From DASTFY01 sp963813375 (GTDB taxonomy: Bacteria; Actinomycetota; Acidimicrobiia; Acidimicrobiales; Ilumatobacteraceae), in assembly GCA_963813375.1 (NCBI GenBank), contig CAWEYT010000019.1:62001-126000 (forward strand): a stretch of 64,000 nt of DNA, in the 5' to 3' direction. A program made the position numbers and the translations under genes. Each line of letters begins with the position of its first letter. The stretch's first letter is position 1. This document shows, in pieces, positions 16,585 through 26,092 of this stretch. A model generated the notes under the pieces. It worked only from the letters and a program-made list of their open reading frames with translations, was not told the origin of the DNA and searched no databases.

Positions 16585-17374
16585 TCAGTCGCCGTCGAGG
16601 TCACCGCCCCGACCGTGCTTCCAGTAGCCACGCACGACGGCCTGTGACCGGGGCAGGCCGCGCGCTTCGAACAGGTGGCGGCGGATCCTCTGCATCGCTG
16701 CCGCCTCGCCTGCGGCCCAGACCCGCCCCTCTGGATCGAGGTCGGCGGCGACGACGGCCTTCACCAGCTCGTCGCCCGGTGGTGCGCCGGCAGGGAGCTC
16801 GAGCCACGTCGTCACCGCGGCCGGCCGGTCGGACCACGGCAGTCGAGCCACCGGGTCGGCGATCTCCACGAACACGGCGACGCGAGCCTCCGCGGGGAGC
16901 GCGGGAAGGAGCGTCGTGATCGCGGGCAGCGCGGATTCGTCACCGGCGACGAGGAACGACGTCGCGGTGCCGTCCGGCACGGTAGCCACGGCCCGGCCCG
17001 GACACCGCGACGGTGTCCCCGAGCTCGACCGAACCCGCCCACTCCGACAAGGGTCCGCTGCCGTGGCGGACGATCTCGACCGCCAGCGCCGGTCCGGAGG
17101 CATCCAGCGACAGCGGCGTCAGGGTCCGGATGGCGGGGCGGGTGCCGTCGTCGTAGAGGTACTCGTTGCCGGTCCAGACCGGACGCTCGAGCCCGGTCGA
17201 TGCGGCCCGGGGGAGCAGCAGGCGCAGGCTGGCCCCCGGCTGGATCTCGGGCCACGAGGCGAGCCCTGGCCCGGACAGCACCACCCTCACCAGGCGGGGG
17301 TTGCGGTGCTCGACGGCGATCACGTCCACCGGCTCGAGGGGCGGCGGCGGGCGCCGGACGCGCCCGTCGGTCAA
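16585..17374 (-). CDS. Siderophore-interacting protein, FAD-dependent (one frame break)
   Basis: An FAD/NAD(P)H-type ferric-siderophore reductase of about 263 residues. The N-terminal FAD domain is in one frame (IAVEHRNPRLVRVVLSGPGL, RTLTPLSLDA, VSGPGRGY); after a break at about 16985 the NAD(P)H half follows in another (SFLVAGDESALPAITTLLPA, VWAAGEAAAMQRIRRHL, GYWKHGR). One extra base explains the break. It would reduce Fe(III) in imported siderophores in the cytoplasm. It is divergent from a TetR regulator with 104 bases between starts, the usual layout for local repression. Confidence 0.87.
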
Positions 17375-17455
17375 GGCAGCAGCACCGACATCGGGCTCGT
17401 TGCGACGTTCGGCCGGTGTGACACTGCCGGCACCGTATCGGACATCCCGGCACTC

Positions 17456-17469
17456 GTAGTGACCGCTAC
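17456..17469. promoter_or_regulatory. Candidate TetR operator
   Basis: GTAGTGACCGCTAC, an imperfect palindrome (10 of 14 positions symmetric, arms GTAG and CTAC), ends 9 bases before the regulator's GTG start and lies in the divergent intergenic shared with the siderophore-interacting gene. Confidence 0.4.
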
Positions 17470-17478
17470 AGTCCGGTC

Positions 17479-18018
17479 GTGGGCTACCGGCACAGCCGCG
17501 ACGAGTTGCTCGCGGCCGCGGTCGAGCTGGCCGCCGAGGAGGGGTTGGTCAGCCTGACCTTCGGCCGGCTGGCCAAGCGGGTCGGGATCAGCGATCGGAC
17601 GATCGTCTACTACTTCCCCACGAAGGACGACCTCGTCCGTCAGGTGCTCCTCAGCTTCGGATCGCGGTTGCAGCACCTGTTGGACGCGGCATTCGGCACG
17701 GAACCGCTCCCGCCCGACGAGCTCGCGGCCCGAGCCTGGCCGCTGCTGACGACGCCCGAGGCCGACAACACGTTCGCCGTCTACTTCGAGCTGATCGGCA
17801 TGGCCGGCGCAGGGCGCTCGCCGTACCGGGAGCTGGCGGTGCTCCTGGTCGACGGATGGGTCGCCTGGCTGGAGCCCCATCTCGCGGTGCCGGTGGCCGA
17901 GCGGCGGGCCCGCGCGCTGGCGCTGGTCGCCGTGCTCGACGGGCTGCTCCTCCTGCGCCAGATCAGCGGCCCCGAGGCGTCAGCCCTCGCGGCGCGGACC
18001 CTCGGGATCCCGGCATGA
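17479..18018 (+). CDS. TetR-family transcriptional regulator
   Basis: A 179-residue repressor. The N-terminal helix-turn-helix is LTFGRLAKRVGISDRTIVYYFPTKDDLV (residues about 27-55); the C-terminal part is an all-helical ligand domain containing FAVYFELIGMAGAGRSPYREL. It is transcribed away from the siderophore-interacting protein and overlaps the next gene, an acetyltransferase, as ATGA. Autoregulation and control of the divergent gene are inferred from layout. Ligand unknown. Confidence 0.9.
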   Translation: MGYRHSRDELLAAAVELAAEEGLVSLTFGRLAKRVGISDRTIVYYFPTKDDLVRQVLLSFGSRLQHLLDAAFGTEPLPPDELAARAWPLLTTPEADNTFAVYFELIGMAGAGRSPYRELAVLLVDGWVAWLEPHLAVPVAERRARALALVAVLDGLLLLRQISGPEASALAARTLGIPA

Positions 18019-18482
18019 CCGCTCACCCGGGGGACGGCTCCGTCAGGCGGGCGACCGGAGCCGACCTCCGGTCCCTGCTCCCGTTGGTGGCCGAGTTCTG
18101 CGCCGTCGACGGGCACGACTACGACGAGAAGGTCGTCCTGGCCGGCCTCGTCCCGCTCCTGGAAGAGGGCGTCGCCGGCCAGGTCTGGGTGGTCGAGGGC
18201 GAGGACGGCCTCGGCGGCTACGGCGTGGTGACGTGGGGCTGGTCACTCGAGTCGGGCGGCCGGGACGCGTTGCTCGACGAGCTGTACGTCCGGGTCAGGG
18301 ACCGCGGTGCCGGCACGGCGCTCCTGGAGGCGATCCTCGCCGCCGCCCGCGGCAGCGGCGCCAGCCGCATGTTCCTCGAGACGGAGGCATCCAACACTGC
18401 CGCTCGGCGCTTCTACTCGCGCGCGGGATTCGACGAGGAGAGGTCGGTGTGGATGCAACGACCGCTGAGAGGAGCTCGCTGA
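18015..18482 (+). CDS. GNAT-family N-acetyltransferase
   Basis: A 155-residue acetyl-CoA-dependent acetyltransferase. The acetyl-CoA loop is VRDRGAGTALLEAILAAA (R/Q-x-x-G-x-A type), preceded by LLDELYVR and followed by LETEASNTAARRFYSRAGF, the standard GNAT C-terminal motif. The acceptor is unknown. The ATG overlaps the TetR stop, and the ThDP enzyme starts two bases after its stop, so TetR, GNAT and the ThDP enzyme form an operon. Confidence 0.9.
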   Translation: MTAHPGDGSVRRATGADLRSLLPLVAEFCAVDGHDYDEKVVLAGLVPLLEEGVAGQVWVVEGEDGLGGYGVVTWGWSLESGGRDALLDELYVRVRDRGAGTALLEAILAAARGSGASRMFLETEASNTAARRFYSRAGFDEERSVWMQRPLRGAR

Positions 18483-18484
18483 AG

Positions 18485-20125
18485 ATGGTCACCGAGCCGG
18501 GTCGATCCGTCGCCACCGTGGCCGATCTCGTGATCGATGGTCTTCGCCGCACGGGCGTCGACACCCTCTTCTGCCTTCCGGGCGTGCAGAACGACGACTT
18601 CTTCGACCGCCTGGTCGACGCCCGCGACATCCGCCCCATCGTGACGCGCCACGAGCAGGGCGCGGCGTACATGGCCGTGGGCGCCGCCCAGGCGACCGGG
18701 AGGCCGGCCGCGTGCTGCGTCGTGCCGGGTCCGGGGTTGCTCAACGCGTCGGCCGCGCTGACGAGCGGGTACTGGAGCAACGCCCGCGTCCTGGCCGTCG
18801 TCGGCCAGATCCCGGTCGATGCCATGGGCCGCGGTTGGGGCGTGCTCCACGAGCTGCCCGACCAGACGGCGATCCTCCGGCAGCTCACCAAGCACTCCGA
18901 GCTCGTGGTCAACCCCGCCACGGCCGCGCAGCAGGTCCAGCGCGGCTTCGACGAGCTGGTGTCCGGTCGTCCCCGCCCCGTCAGCATCGAGGTGCCCGTC
19001 GACCGCTGGTCGGCCCCGGCGGAGCCGACCCTCGATGATCCCGTCGTCACCATGCCCGACATCGACGACGGAGCAGTCGAGCGAGCCGCCGCGCTGCTGG
19101 CGACGGCCGAACGCCCGTTGATCGTCGTCGGGGGTGGCGCGCAGGACGCCGGTCCCGAGGTGGAGGCGCTGGCGATCCGGCTGCGGGCGCCGGTGACGAC
19201 CCGCCGGATGGGTCACGGCGTGGTCCCGACCGCGCACCCGTTGTTCGTCCCCCTCCCGGTCGGCCGGGACCTGTGGGCCACGGCCGACGTCGTGATCGGG
19301 ATCGGCACCCGCCTGGAATGGCCGCTCGGCCGCTGGGGGATGGATGCCGGCCTCCGCCTCGTCAAGATCGACGTGGACCCCGAGGAGCTCGACCGTCACG
19401 GGGCCACCACGGTCGGGCTGTGCGGCGATGCAGGGGCGGTGTGCCGGCGGCTGGTCGCCGCGCTCGGCGAAGGACCGGCGCCCGCGGACCGTACGGCTGA
19501 GTTGGACACGCGACGCCAGGCGTTCGCGTCCGAGGTGGCGCGGCTGCAACCGCAGCTCGGACACCTCGCGGCGATCCGCGAGGTGCTACCTGACGACGGC
19601 GTGCTCGTGGAGGACGTCACGCAGGTCGGTTTCGCCGCGCACCTGGCTTTCGACTTCCGCCGCCCGCGCACCTTCCTGTCGAGCGGCCCTGCCGGCACGC
19701 TCGGCGCGGGCTTCGCCATGGGTCTGGGTGCTCAGGCGGTGCTCCCGGACCGGCGGGTCCTGGTGGTGGCCGGTGACGGCGGCTTCCTCTTCACGGCCAC
19801 CGAGCTGGCGACGGCGGTCCAGCACCGCATCCCGCTCGTCACCGTCGTCTTCGACGACGGTGCGTTCGGGAACGTCAAGCGCATCCAGATGCAGCGCTTC
19901 GGCGCCGATCGAACGATCGCGTCCACGCTGCGCAACCCGGACTTCGTGGCGCTGGCGGAGAGCTTCGGCGCCCTCGGCCTGCCGGTGGCGCAAGGGGAGG
20001 ACCTGCGGCCCGCACTGGAGCGGGCCTTCGGGCACGGTGGCCCTGCGGTCGTGGTGGTGGCATCAGGGCCGATGCCCGACCCGTGGCCGTTCTTCCTCCG
20101 CAGCCGGGTCAGGGGTGGCAGCTGA
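18485..20125 (+). CDS. Thiamine-diphosphate enzyme, acetolactate-synthase-like
   Basis: A 546-residue ThDP-dependent enzyme with the usual three domains: Pyr domain with the catalytic glutamate in VTRHEQGAAYMA (residue about 58), a central domain, and the PP domain with GDGGFLFTATELATA and FDDGAFGN (Mg-ThDP binding). It resembles acetolactate synthase or benzoylformate-decarboxylase-like proteins; no regulatory subunit gene is nearby, which argues against a biosynthetic acetolactate synthase. AGGAG precedes the ATG at 18485. The 3' end overlaps the convergent histidine kinase gene. Confidence 0.88.
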   Translation: MVTEPGRSVATVADLVIDGLRRTGVDTLFCLPGVQNDDFFDRLVDARDIRPIVTRHEQGAAYMAVGAAQATGRPAACCVVPGPGLLNASAALTSGYWSNARVLAVVGQIPVDAMGRGWGVLHELPDQTAILRQLTKHSELVVNPATAAQQVQRGFDELVSGRPRPVSIEVPVDRWSAPAEPTLDDPVVTMPDIDDGAVERAAALLATAERPLIVVGGGAQDAGPEVEALAIRLRAPVTTRRMGHGVVPTAHPLFVPLPVGRDLWATADVVIGIGTRLEWPLGRWGMDAGLRLVKIDVDPEELDRHGATTVGLCGDAGAVCRRLVAALGEGPAPADRTAELDTRRQAFASEVARLQPQLGHLAAIREVLPDDGVLVEDVTQVGFAAHLAFDFRRPRTFLSSGPAGTLGAGFAMGLGAQAVLPDRRVLVVAGDGGFLFTATELATAVQHRIPLVTVVFDDGAFGNVKRIQMQRFGADRTIASTLRNPDFVALAESFGALGLPVAQGEDLRPALERAFGHGGPAVVVVASGPMPDPWPFFLRSRVRGGS

Positions 20126-21648
20126 GCGGGCCTCGGTCGTCGCAGCGCGTCGGGGAGTCGTCAGCGGCAGCGGCGGTGGCGGATCGCAGCCGTTCGTCGG
20201 CGACGACGGCGGGGAGCGGAGGGAGAGCACGAAGCGGGCGCCGCCTCCCTCGGCGTTCGAGGCGCCGACCGAACCGCCGTGCTCGTGGGCGATGGCGGCG
20301 ACGATCGAGAGCCCGAGGCCCGAGCCGGATCCGACGCGGGCCCGGTCGGCGCGCCAGAAGCGGTCGAACACGTGACGCAGCGCCTCTTCGTCGAGCCCTT
20401 CCCCGTGGTCGCGGACGGTGATGGTGGCCAGGCCGTCGTCGCGCGCCGCCGCCACCTCGATCGGCGTGCGCGGTGGGGTGTGGGCGAGCGCGTTCGACAG
20501 GAGGTTGGCGACAGCCTGACGCAGGTGGTCCTGATCGCCCTCGACGATCACCGGCCGCGGAGCGTCGAGGGTCACCCGCCGTTCGGGGTCCACGGCCACG
20601 GCGTCCGTGCAGGCATCGGCGGCCAGCACGGCCAGGTCGACCGGCTGACGCTCGACCGGCCGCGTCTCGTCGAGTCTGGCCAGCAGCAACAGATCCTCGA
20701 CGAGCACCTTCATGCGGGCCGACTCGTCCTCGATGCGGCGCATGATGATGGCCAGGTCCATCGGTGACTTCTCGCCGCCGACCCGGAACAGCTCGGCAAA
20801 GCCCTGGATCGACGTGAGCGGCGTGCGCAACTCGTGCGAGGCGTCGGCCAGGAACTGGCGCAGGCGCTGCTCGGTGGCCTCGCGTTCTTGGAACGCCACC
20901 TCGATCTCGCCCAGCATCGTGTTGAGGGCCAGACCGAGCTGTCCGACCTCGCTGTGGTTGTCGGCCGGCTCGACCCGTTGGGAGAGGTCGCCGGCGGTGA
21001 TCGACCGGGCCGACGTCGCCATGTGCTCGAGCGGCCGGAGCCCGCGGCGCAGCACGAGCCAGGCGCCGGCCGCCAGCACGAGCAGCAGCACGACCGCGGC
21101 GGAGCCCTCGATCAGCACCAACCGGCGCAGCGAGGCCTCGAGCTCGTCCATCGGGACGGCGACGATGACCGTGTTGCCATCGCGATGGTCCGAGGGGAAG
21201 ACCGAGACCCGCCACCGCCCGGATCCGTCGGTCGAGCCGGTCGTCAACAGGCTCGGGTCGCCGTATGCGGTCGGGTCGGCGGGCAGGGCGGGGCCGCTGG
21301 TCGAATCCCAGGGAGTGATCGAGGCCAGCACTGCGCCGTCCGGCCCCTGCAGCTCCGCGTAGGTGCCGGACGGGACGACGGGCCGGCCACCCGGCGGGCC
21401 TCCGGGGCCCGGCTCGCCGTAGCCGTCGCCCTCCCCATCGTCCTGCGGGAGCCCCATCGTCCGTGCCGTCGGGCGTGACCTGGGCGTAGAGCTGGCCTGT
21501 GGCGAACGGCTGGGAGGCGCGCAGCTGGTCGTCGAGGCGCTCGTGCTGCCGCGCGCGAGTACGCGGCGTAGGTGGCGACCCCGAACACGGCCAGACCGAT
21601 GGCCACCAGCGCGACGAGCGCCAGTACGAGACGGAGCCGCAGCGTCAT
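20063..21648 (-). CDS. Sensor histidine kinase, HAMP-containing (two frame breaks)
   Basis: A membrane histidine kinase. Repaired order: TM1 (LVLALVALVAIGLAVFGVATY), an extracytoplasmic sensor of about 140 residues, TM2 (AAVVLLLVLAAGAWLVL), HAMP (ARSITAGDLSQRVEP), dimerisation/phosphoacceptor helix with His in FLADASHELRTPLTSI, then ATPase motifs NLLSNALAHTPP, DHGEGLD and GSGLGLSIVAAIAHEHGG. Breaks at about 21553 and 21460 in the sensor region are each repaired by one base. It starts at 21648, head to head with its likely partner regulator, not in an operon with it. The tail overlaps the ThDP gene by 63 bases. Confidence 0.87.
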
Positions 21649-21700
21649 CCCCGGCCATCCTGCCCCACCGCGCCAGCGTGGGACCGACGGCTCCGCCATC

Positions 21701-21718
21701 CCTGGGACGATCCTGGGA
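21701..21718. promoter_or_regulatory. Direct repeat, candidate OmpR-type operator
   Basis: CCTGGGA at 21701-21707 and again at 21712-21718, exactly 11 bp apart, in the 103-bp gap between the divergent histidine kinase and response regulator. OmpR/PhoB-family regulators bind tandem repeats with about 11-bp spacing, so autoregulation of both genes is plausible. Confidence 0.45.
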
Positions 21719-21751
21719 GTTCGCTCCGCCTTTCACCTGGCGGTGGTCCCG

Positions 21752-22516
21752 ATGGTCGCCACTACCGTGGCCCCGGTGGCCAGGGACCAGACCGGGAACC
21801 AGACTGGGCGCCAACCGCTGGTCCTGGCCGTCGACGACGAGGAGCACATCACCGAGCTCGTGGCCATGGCGCTCGGGTACAACGGGTTCGAGGTGGAGCG
21901 GGCGGCGTCGGGCCGGGCCGCGCTCGACGCCGTCGAGCAGCGTCGCCCCGACCTGATCGTCCTCGACGTGATGCTCCCCGACCTCGACGGGTTCGAGGTG
22001 GCACGGCGCCTGCGCCAGGCGGAGGGCGCCGGCACGAGGGTCCCCATCATCTTCCTGACCGCCCGCGACACCACGGCCGACAAGGTCGAAGGCCTCCGGC
22101 TCGGGACCGACGACTACGTGACGAAGCCGTTCAGCATCGAGGAGCTGGTCGAGCGGGTGAAGGCCGTGCTGCGCCGCTCGACGGGGACCACCCCGGGCGA
22201 CCACCGACTGAGCTTCGCCGATCTGGAGCTGGACGAGGAGACCCGCGACGTCTGGCGGGCGGGCCGCCTCATCGAGCTCACGCCCACGGAGTTCAAGCTC
22301 CTCCGCTACCTGCTGCTCAACGCCCGGCGCGTGCTGACCCGCGAGCAGATCCTCGAGCACGTCTGGGACTACACGTTCGCCGGCAACGCCAGCGTGCTCG
22401 AGACCTACGTGAGCTACCTGCGCCACAAGGTCGACACGGTCGACCCGCCGCTCATCCACACCGTCCGCGGGGTCGGGTACAGCCTCCGCCTCCCGCCCGA
22501 GCACGCAGCCCCCTGA
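21752..22516 (+). CDS. OmpR/PhoB-family response regulator
   Basis: A response regulator of about 254 residues. Receiver domain: acidic pair DDEEH, phosphoacceptor Asp in LIVLDVMLPDLDGFE, Thr in IIFLTARDTTADK and Lys in DDYVTKPFSIEEL. C-terminal winged helix: IELTPTEFKLLRYLLLNARR, LEHVWDY and ETYVSYLRHKVD, RGVGYSLR. The ATG at 21752 is used; a GTG at 21776 is also possible. Partner of the divergent histidine kinase. Confidence 0.92.
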   Translation: MVATTVAPVARDQTGNQTGRQPLVLAVDDEEHITELVAMALGYNGFEVERAASGRAALDAVEQRRPDLIVLDVMLPDLDGFEVARRLRQAEGAGTRVPIIFLTARDTTADKVEGLRLGTDDYVTKPFSIEELVERVKAVLRRSTGTTPGDHRLSFADLELDEETRDVWRAGRLIELTPTEFKLLRYLLLNARRVLTREQILEHVWDYTFAGNASVLETYVSYLRHKVDTVDPPLIHTVRGVGYSLRLPPEHAAP

Positions 22517-22530
22517 CGGAGACGGCGCCC

Positions 22531-22549
22531 GCGGAGCCGAAGGCTCCGC
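22531..22549. terminator. Bidirectional hairpin between convergent genes
   Basis: GCGGAGCC, GAA loop, GGCTCCGC: a perfect 8-bp stem with a three-base loop, between the response regulator (stop 22516) and the VOC gene (stop 22563), able to serve both. Confidence 0.6.
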
Positions 22550-22562
22550 CCACCTCAGGAGC

Positions 22563-23537
22563 TCAGTACCCGGGTGCCGGCTGCCAGAGGTCGAACTCCA
22601 CGCCCTGGTCGTCCCGGCAGCGGGCGTTGCCCCCCGAGGCGTACTCCGTCACGTCCAGGACCTCGCCGCCCAGCTCCCGCACGCGGGCGACCATGGCCGG
22701 CAGATCCTCCACGCGGTAGTAGTGGTGCGGGCTCCGGTCCCCCAGGTCGGAGTGGAACCCGAACGGCAGCGAGGTGTTGCCGACGTGGCTGTAGGTGTGC
22801 CCGCCGGCGCCCGGCCCGGGCGGATCGAACCGCCAGCCGAACAGCGCGCCGTAGAAGGCGGCGGCGCGCTCGACGTCGGGCGCGGAGAGGGTGAAGTACC
22901 CGAGCTCGCCCCGGAGTCGGTCGCCATCCCCGGTCGCCGGCTCGTGCGGGACCTCCACGGTGAAGTCCGGCGCCCGGCCGGCCAGCTCCTCCGCGGAGAG
23001 GGTCTCGATCGGCTGGCTGAGCATCCACCGGTGCCCGGACGGGTCGCGCAGGGTGGCGTTGCGGTTGCCGTGGAACTGGTCGGCCGGCTCACGCTCACCC
23101 GTGGCACCGGCAGCGACGGCGCGGGAGTAGACCGCGTCCACGTCCTCGACGTGCAGGTACAGCGTCACGGGCGTGCCCCCGAGGCTCTGCGGGCTGAGCA
23201 CGCCGAGCTCGGGGTACTCGTCGGAGAGCATGACCGTGTTCCCCCTGATCGTGATCTCGGCGTGCCCGACCCGACCGTCGTCGGCCGTCATGCGCAGCGT
23301 CTCCTCGGCGCCGAAGGCGACCCGGTAGAAGTCGATGGCGGCCGCGGCATCGTGCGCGCACAGGTAGACCGACACGGCTGGCTGGACAGCGGAGCCCGTG
23401 ACCTCCGCCTGGCCGGCGCTGGCCGCAGGCAGCCCAAGCGCTTCCACCAGCTTGCCGCGCAGCTCGACGGCGAACGTCTCGCGGGGCGCGATCGGCGTCA
23501 CCGGCTGGCGCAGGGCGTCGAGCGGGTCAGTCGCCAT
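22563..23537 (-). CDS. Two-module VOC protein partnered with an ECF sigma factor
   Basis: A 324-residue protein: an N-terminal helical stretch (DPLDALRQPVTPIAPRETF, ELRGKLVEALG, residues 1-40), then two glyoxalase-fold modules, SVYLCAHDAAAAIDFYRVAF and GELGYFTLSAPDVERAAAFY, each with the beta-alpha-beta-beta-beta pattern. The start lies inside the 3' end of the sigma gene (11-base overlap), so the two are co-translated. The N-terminal helix may contact the sigma factor, giving a VOC-based sensor; this is inference. Enzymatic activity unknown. Confidence 0.82.
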   Translation of the reverse strand: MATDPLDALRQPVTPIAPRETFAVELRGKLVEALGLPAASAGQAEVTGSAVQPAVSVYLCAHDAAAAIDFYRVAFGAEETLRMTADDGRVGHAEITIRGNTVMLSDEYPELGVLSPQSLGGTPVTLYLHVEDVDAVYSRAVAAGATGEREPADQFHGNRNATLRDPSGHRWMLSQPIETLSAEELAGRAPDFTVEVPHEPATGDGDRLRGELGYFTLSAPDVERAAAFYGALFGWRFDPPGPGAGGHTYSHVGNTSLPFGFHSDLGDRSPHHYYRVEDLPAMVARVRELGGEVLDVTEYASGGNARCRDDQGVEFDLWQPAPGY

Positions 23538-24054
23538 CCTCACCCTCCTCGTAGGCGCGCCGGAACGCGGCGCGGGCCCGGACGAGCAACGCCTCGGTCG
23601 CGTGCACGGTGCGGCCGAGCTGCTCGGCGACCTCGGGGACCGGCAACCCGTCCAGGTAGCGGAGCACGAGCGCTCCGCGATGATGCGGTCCCAGGGAGTC
23701 GAGCACGGCACGCGCCCGCACCGCGTCGAGCTGAGCATCCCAAGGGTCCTCCCACGGCACCACGGTCTCCTCGACGGCGCGCAGCTGCCGCTCCTCGCGG
23801 GCCAAGCGCCGCCAGTGATCGACCAGCTTGTGGCGGGCGACGCCCACCAGCCAGGCCACCGTCAGGTCCGGCACGGTGCCCCGCTGTACCGCCGACACCG
23901 CCGCCAGGAAGGTCTCCGCCGTGAGGTCCTCCGCCACGGCAGGGGTCCGGGTGCGGGGGAGCAGGTAGCCGTAGACCTGGGGCAGGGCGCGGTCGTAGAG
24001 CGCCACCAGCGTGGCCCCCTGATCGGACGCCGATGAAACCGGCTCGCCGCTCAC
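23527..24054 (-). CDS. ECF-family RNA polymerase sigma factor
   Basis: A sigma factor of about 175 residues with region 2 (LYDRALPQVYGYLLPRT, VAEDLTAETFLAAVSA, VAWLVGVARHKLVDHWRR) and region 4 (LGPHHRGALVLRYLDGLP, VPEVAEQLGRTVHATEALL). No classical anti-sigma gene is next to it; the overlapping downstream gene encodes a VOC protein instead. Start is the GTG at 24054 or 24057, the first after which region 2 is complete. Promoter specificity unknown. Confidence 0.88.
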   Translation of the reverse strand: MSGEPVSSASDQGATLVALYDRALPQVYGYLLPRTRTPAVAEDLTAETFLAAVSAVQRGTVPDLTVAWLVGVARHKLVDHWRRLAREERQLRAVEETVVPWEDPWDAQLDAVRARAVLDSLGPHHRGALVLRYLDGLPVPEVAEQLGRTVHATEALLVRARAAFRRAYEEGEDGD

Positions 24055-24313
24055 CACCCCATCATCGTCCGCCGTCCTCGTGCTCCGACACCCAGGCCCC
24101 GGACCGCCCGGACCGCCCCTTCGACCGCCCTGCGCCGATCTGTGAGTCGAACGCGCTGTCGATGGCGCGGAACGCGCGCGCAGTCCGGTCTCACCGGAGG
24201 TCACACCGCGCGAGCTGCGACGGCGGTGAGCCACCAGTGGCGCGATCTGCTCACACTTCGAGGGGGCGGGCGGGCACGGTCGGGTGGTCGGCGAGGCCAT
24301 AGGGTCGGGCGCC

Positions 24314-26092
24314 GTGGGCCGGCCCGTGCGCATCGCCAACTGCTCAGGCTTCTACGGGGACCGGGTGGCGGCCGCTGGTGAGATGGTCGACGGCGGCCCC
24401 ATCGACTACCTGACCGGCGACTGGCTGGCCGAGCTGACGATGCTCATCCTGGCCCGCACCCGGGCCAAGCGTCCGGGTGGTGGCTTCGCCCGCACGTTCG
24501 TGACGCAGATGGAGGAGGTGATGGGCCGCTGCCTCGAGCGCGGCATCAAGGTCGTGGCCAACGCCGGGGGCCTCGATCCGGCCGGCTGCGCGGAGGCCGT
24601 GCAGGAGGTGGCCGATCGTCTGGGCCTGGCGCCCCGCATCGGCGTGGTCACCGGCGACGATCTGATGGGCCGGCTGGACGAGCTGGCCGCGGCCGGCCAC
24701 CTGCTGGAGCACCTCGAGACCGGTGAGCCGCTCGGGAGCCGGAGGGACGACGCGGTCACCGCCAACGCCTACCTGGGGTGCTGGGGCATCGTCGAGGCGC
24801 TCGAGGCCGGCGCCGACATCGTGATCACGGGCCGGGTCACGGATGCCGCGGTCGTGATGGGCCCGGCGGCGCACGAGCACGGTTGGAAGCCGGACGACTG
24901 GGATGCCCTGGCCGGGGCGTGCGTGGCCGGGCACGTGATCGAGTGCGGCGCGCAGGCCACGGGGGGCAACTACTCGTTCTTCACCGAGGTGCCGGACCTG
25001 CGCCACGCCGGCTTCCCCCTCGCCGAGGTCGCGGCCGACGGCTCCTCCGTCATCACGAAGCACCCGGGCTCGGGCGGTCGGGTCGACATCGGCACGGTCA
25101 CGTCGCAGCTCCTGTACGAGATCGGGAGCCCGCGCTACCTCAATCCGGACGTCGTGGCCCGCTTCGACACCATCACCCTGCGGGACGACGGACCCGACCG
25201 TGTGGCCATCGGCGCGGTTCGTGGCGAGCCGGCCCCCGAGATGCTGAAGGTGGGCGTCAACTACCTCGGTGGCTACCGCAACAGCTTCACGTTCTGTCTG
25301 ACCGGCCTCGACATCGAAGCCAAGGCGGCGCTGCTGGAGGAGCAGATCTGGGGCCATGTGCCCGGCGGTCGCGACGCCTTCGCGTTCGCCCGGGCGCAGC
25401 TCGTGCGCACCGACCACGACGACCCCGCGACCAACGAAGCGGCGACCGCCCTGCTGCGGGTCACCGTAAAGGATCCCGACGAGCGGCTGGTGGGGCGGGC
25501 CTTCTCCAATGTCGCCATCGAGCTCGCGCTGGCCTCGATCCCCGGCTTCTACGGCCTCGGCGGGCCAGGCACGGCCAGCCCCTACGGCGTGTTCTGGCCG
25601 GCGGCGGTACCGGCCGACCTCTGTCCCCAGACCGTGACCGTCGGTGACCGGGTGACGGTGGTCGACGGGCGGCCCGCCGGCCCGGGCGGCGCCTCACCGG
25701 TCGACGTACCGGTGCCGGGATCGGGAGCCGCCGTGCCCGCGGGGCCGACCGCTCGAGCGCCGATCGGGAGGGTGGTCGGCGCCCGCTCCGGCGACAAGGG
25801 CGGGACGGCCAACCTCGGGGTCTTCGCCCGCTCGGCCGAGGGCTACGCCTGGCTCTCCTCCTTCCTGACCGTGGCGCGGCTCCGCGAGCTGATGCCGGCC
25901 GAGACCGACGGCCTGGAGGTCCGGCGCCACGACCTCCCCAACCTCCGCGCGCTGAACTTCGTCATCGTCGGCCTGCTGGAGGAGGGTGTGGCCGGCAGCA
26001 GCCGGATGGACGGCCAGGCCAAGAGCCTCGGCGAGTACCTGCGGGCCAAGGTGGTGGAGGTGCCGGTCTCGCTGCTCGGAGGCGGGCCGTGA
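24314..26092 (+). CDS. AtuA-like (DUF1446) protein
   Basis: A protein of about 592 residues of the acyclic-terpene-utilisation AtuA family: VRIANCSGFYGDR at the start, KVVANAGGLDPAGCAEAV, ITGRVTDAAVVMGPAAHEHGW, and a C-terminal AtuA-like domain RVVGARSGDKGGTANLGVFAR. Family members occur in terpene and other branched-acid catabolic operons; the reaction is not established. The GTG at 24314 begins just before the conserved block; a GTG at 24284 is also in frame. Its stop overlaps the acyl-CoA synthetase start. The 259-base gap upstream to the sigma gene has no gene; it shows only a short repeat GGACCGCCC. Confidence 0.85.
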   Translation: MGRPVRIANCSGFYGDRVAAAGEMVDGGPIDYLTGDWLAELTMLILARTRAKRPGGGFARTFVTQMEEVMGRCLERGIKVVANAGGLDPAGCAEAVQEVADRLGLAPRIGVVTGDDLMGRLDELAAAGHLLEHLETGEPLGSRRDDAVTANAYLGCWGIVEALEAGADIVITGRVTDAAVVMGPAAHEHGWKPDDWDALAGACVAGHVIECGAQATGGNYSFFTEVPDLRHAGFPLAEVAADGSSVITKHPGSGGRVDIGTVTSQLLYEIGSPRYLNPDVVARFDTITLRDDGPDRVAIGAVRGEPAPEMLKVGVNYLGGYRNSFTFCLTGLDIEAKAALLEEQIWGHVPGGRDAFAFARAQLVRTDHDDPATNEAATALLRVTVKDPDERLVGRAFSNVAIELALASIPGFYGLGGPGTASPYGVFWPAAVPADLCPQTVTVGDRVTVVDGRPAGPGGASPVDVPVPGSGAAVPAGPTARAPIGRVVGARSGDKGGTANLGVFARSAEGYAWLSSFLTVARLRELMPAETDGLEVRRHDLPNLRALNFVIVGLLEEGVAGSSRMDGQAKSLGEYLRAKVVEVPVSLLGGGP

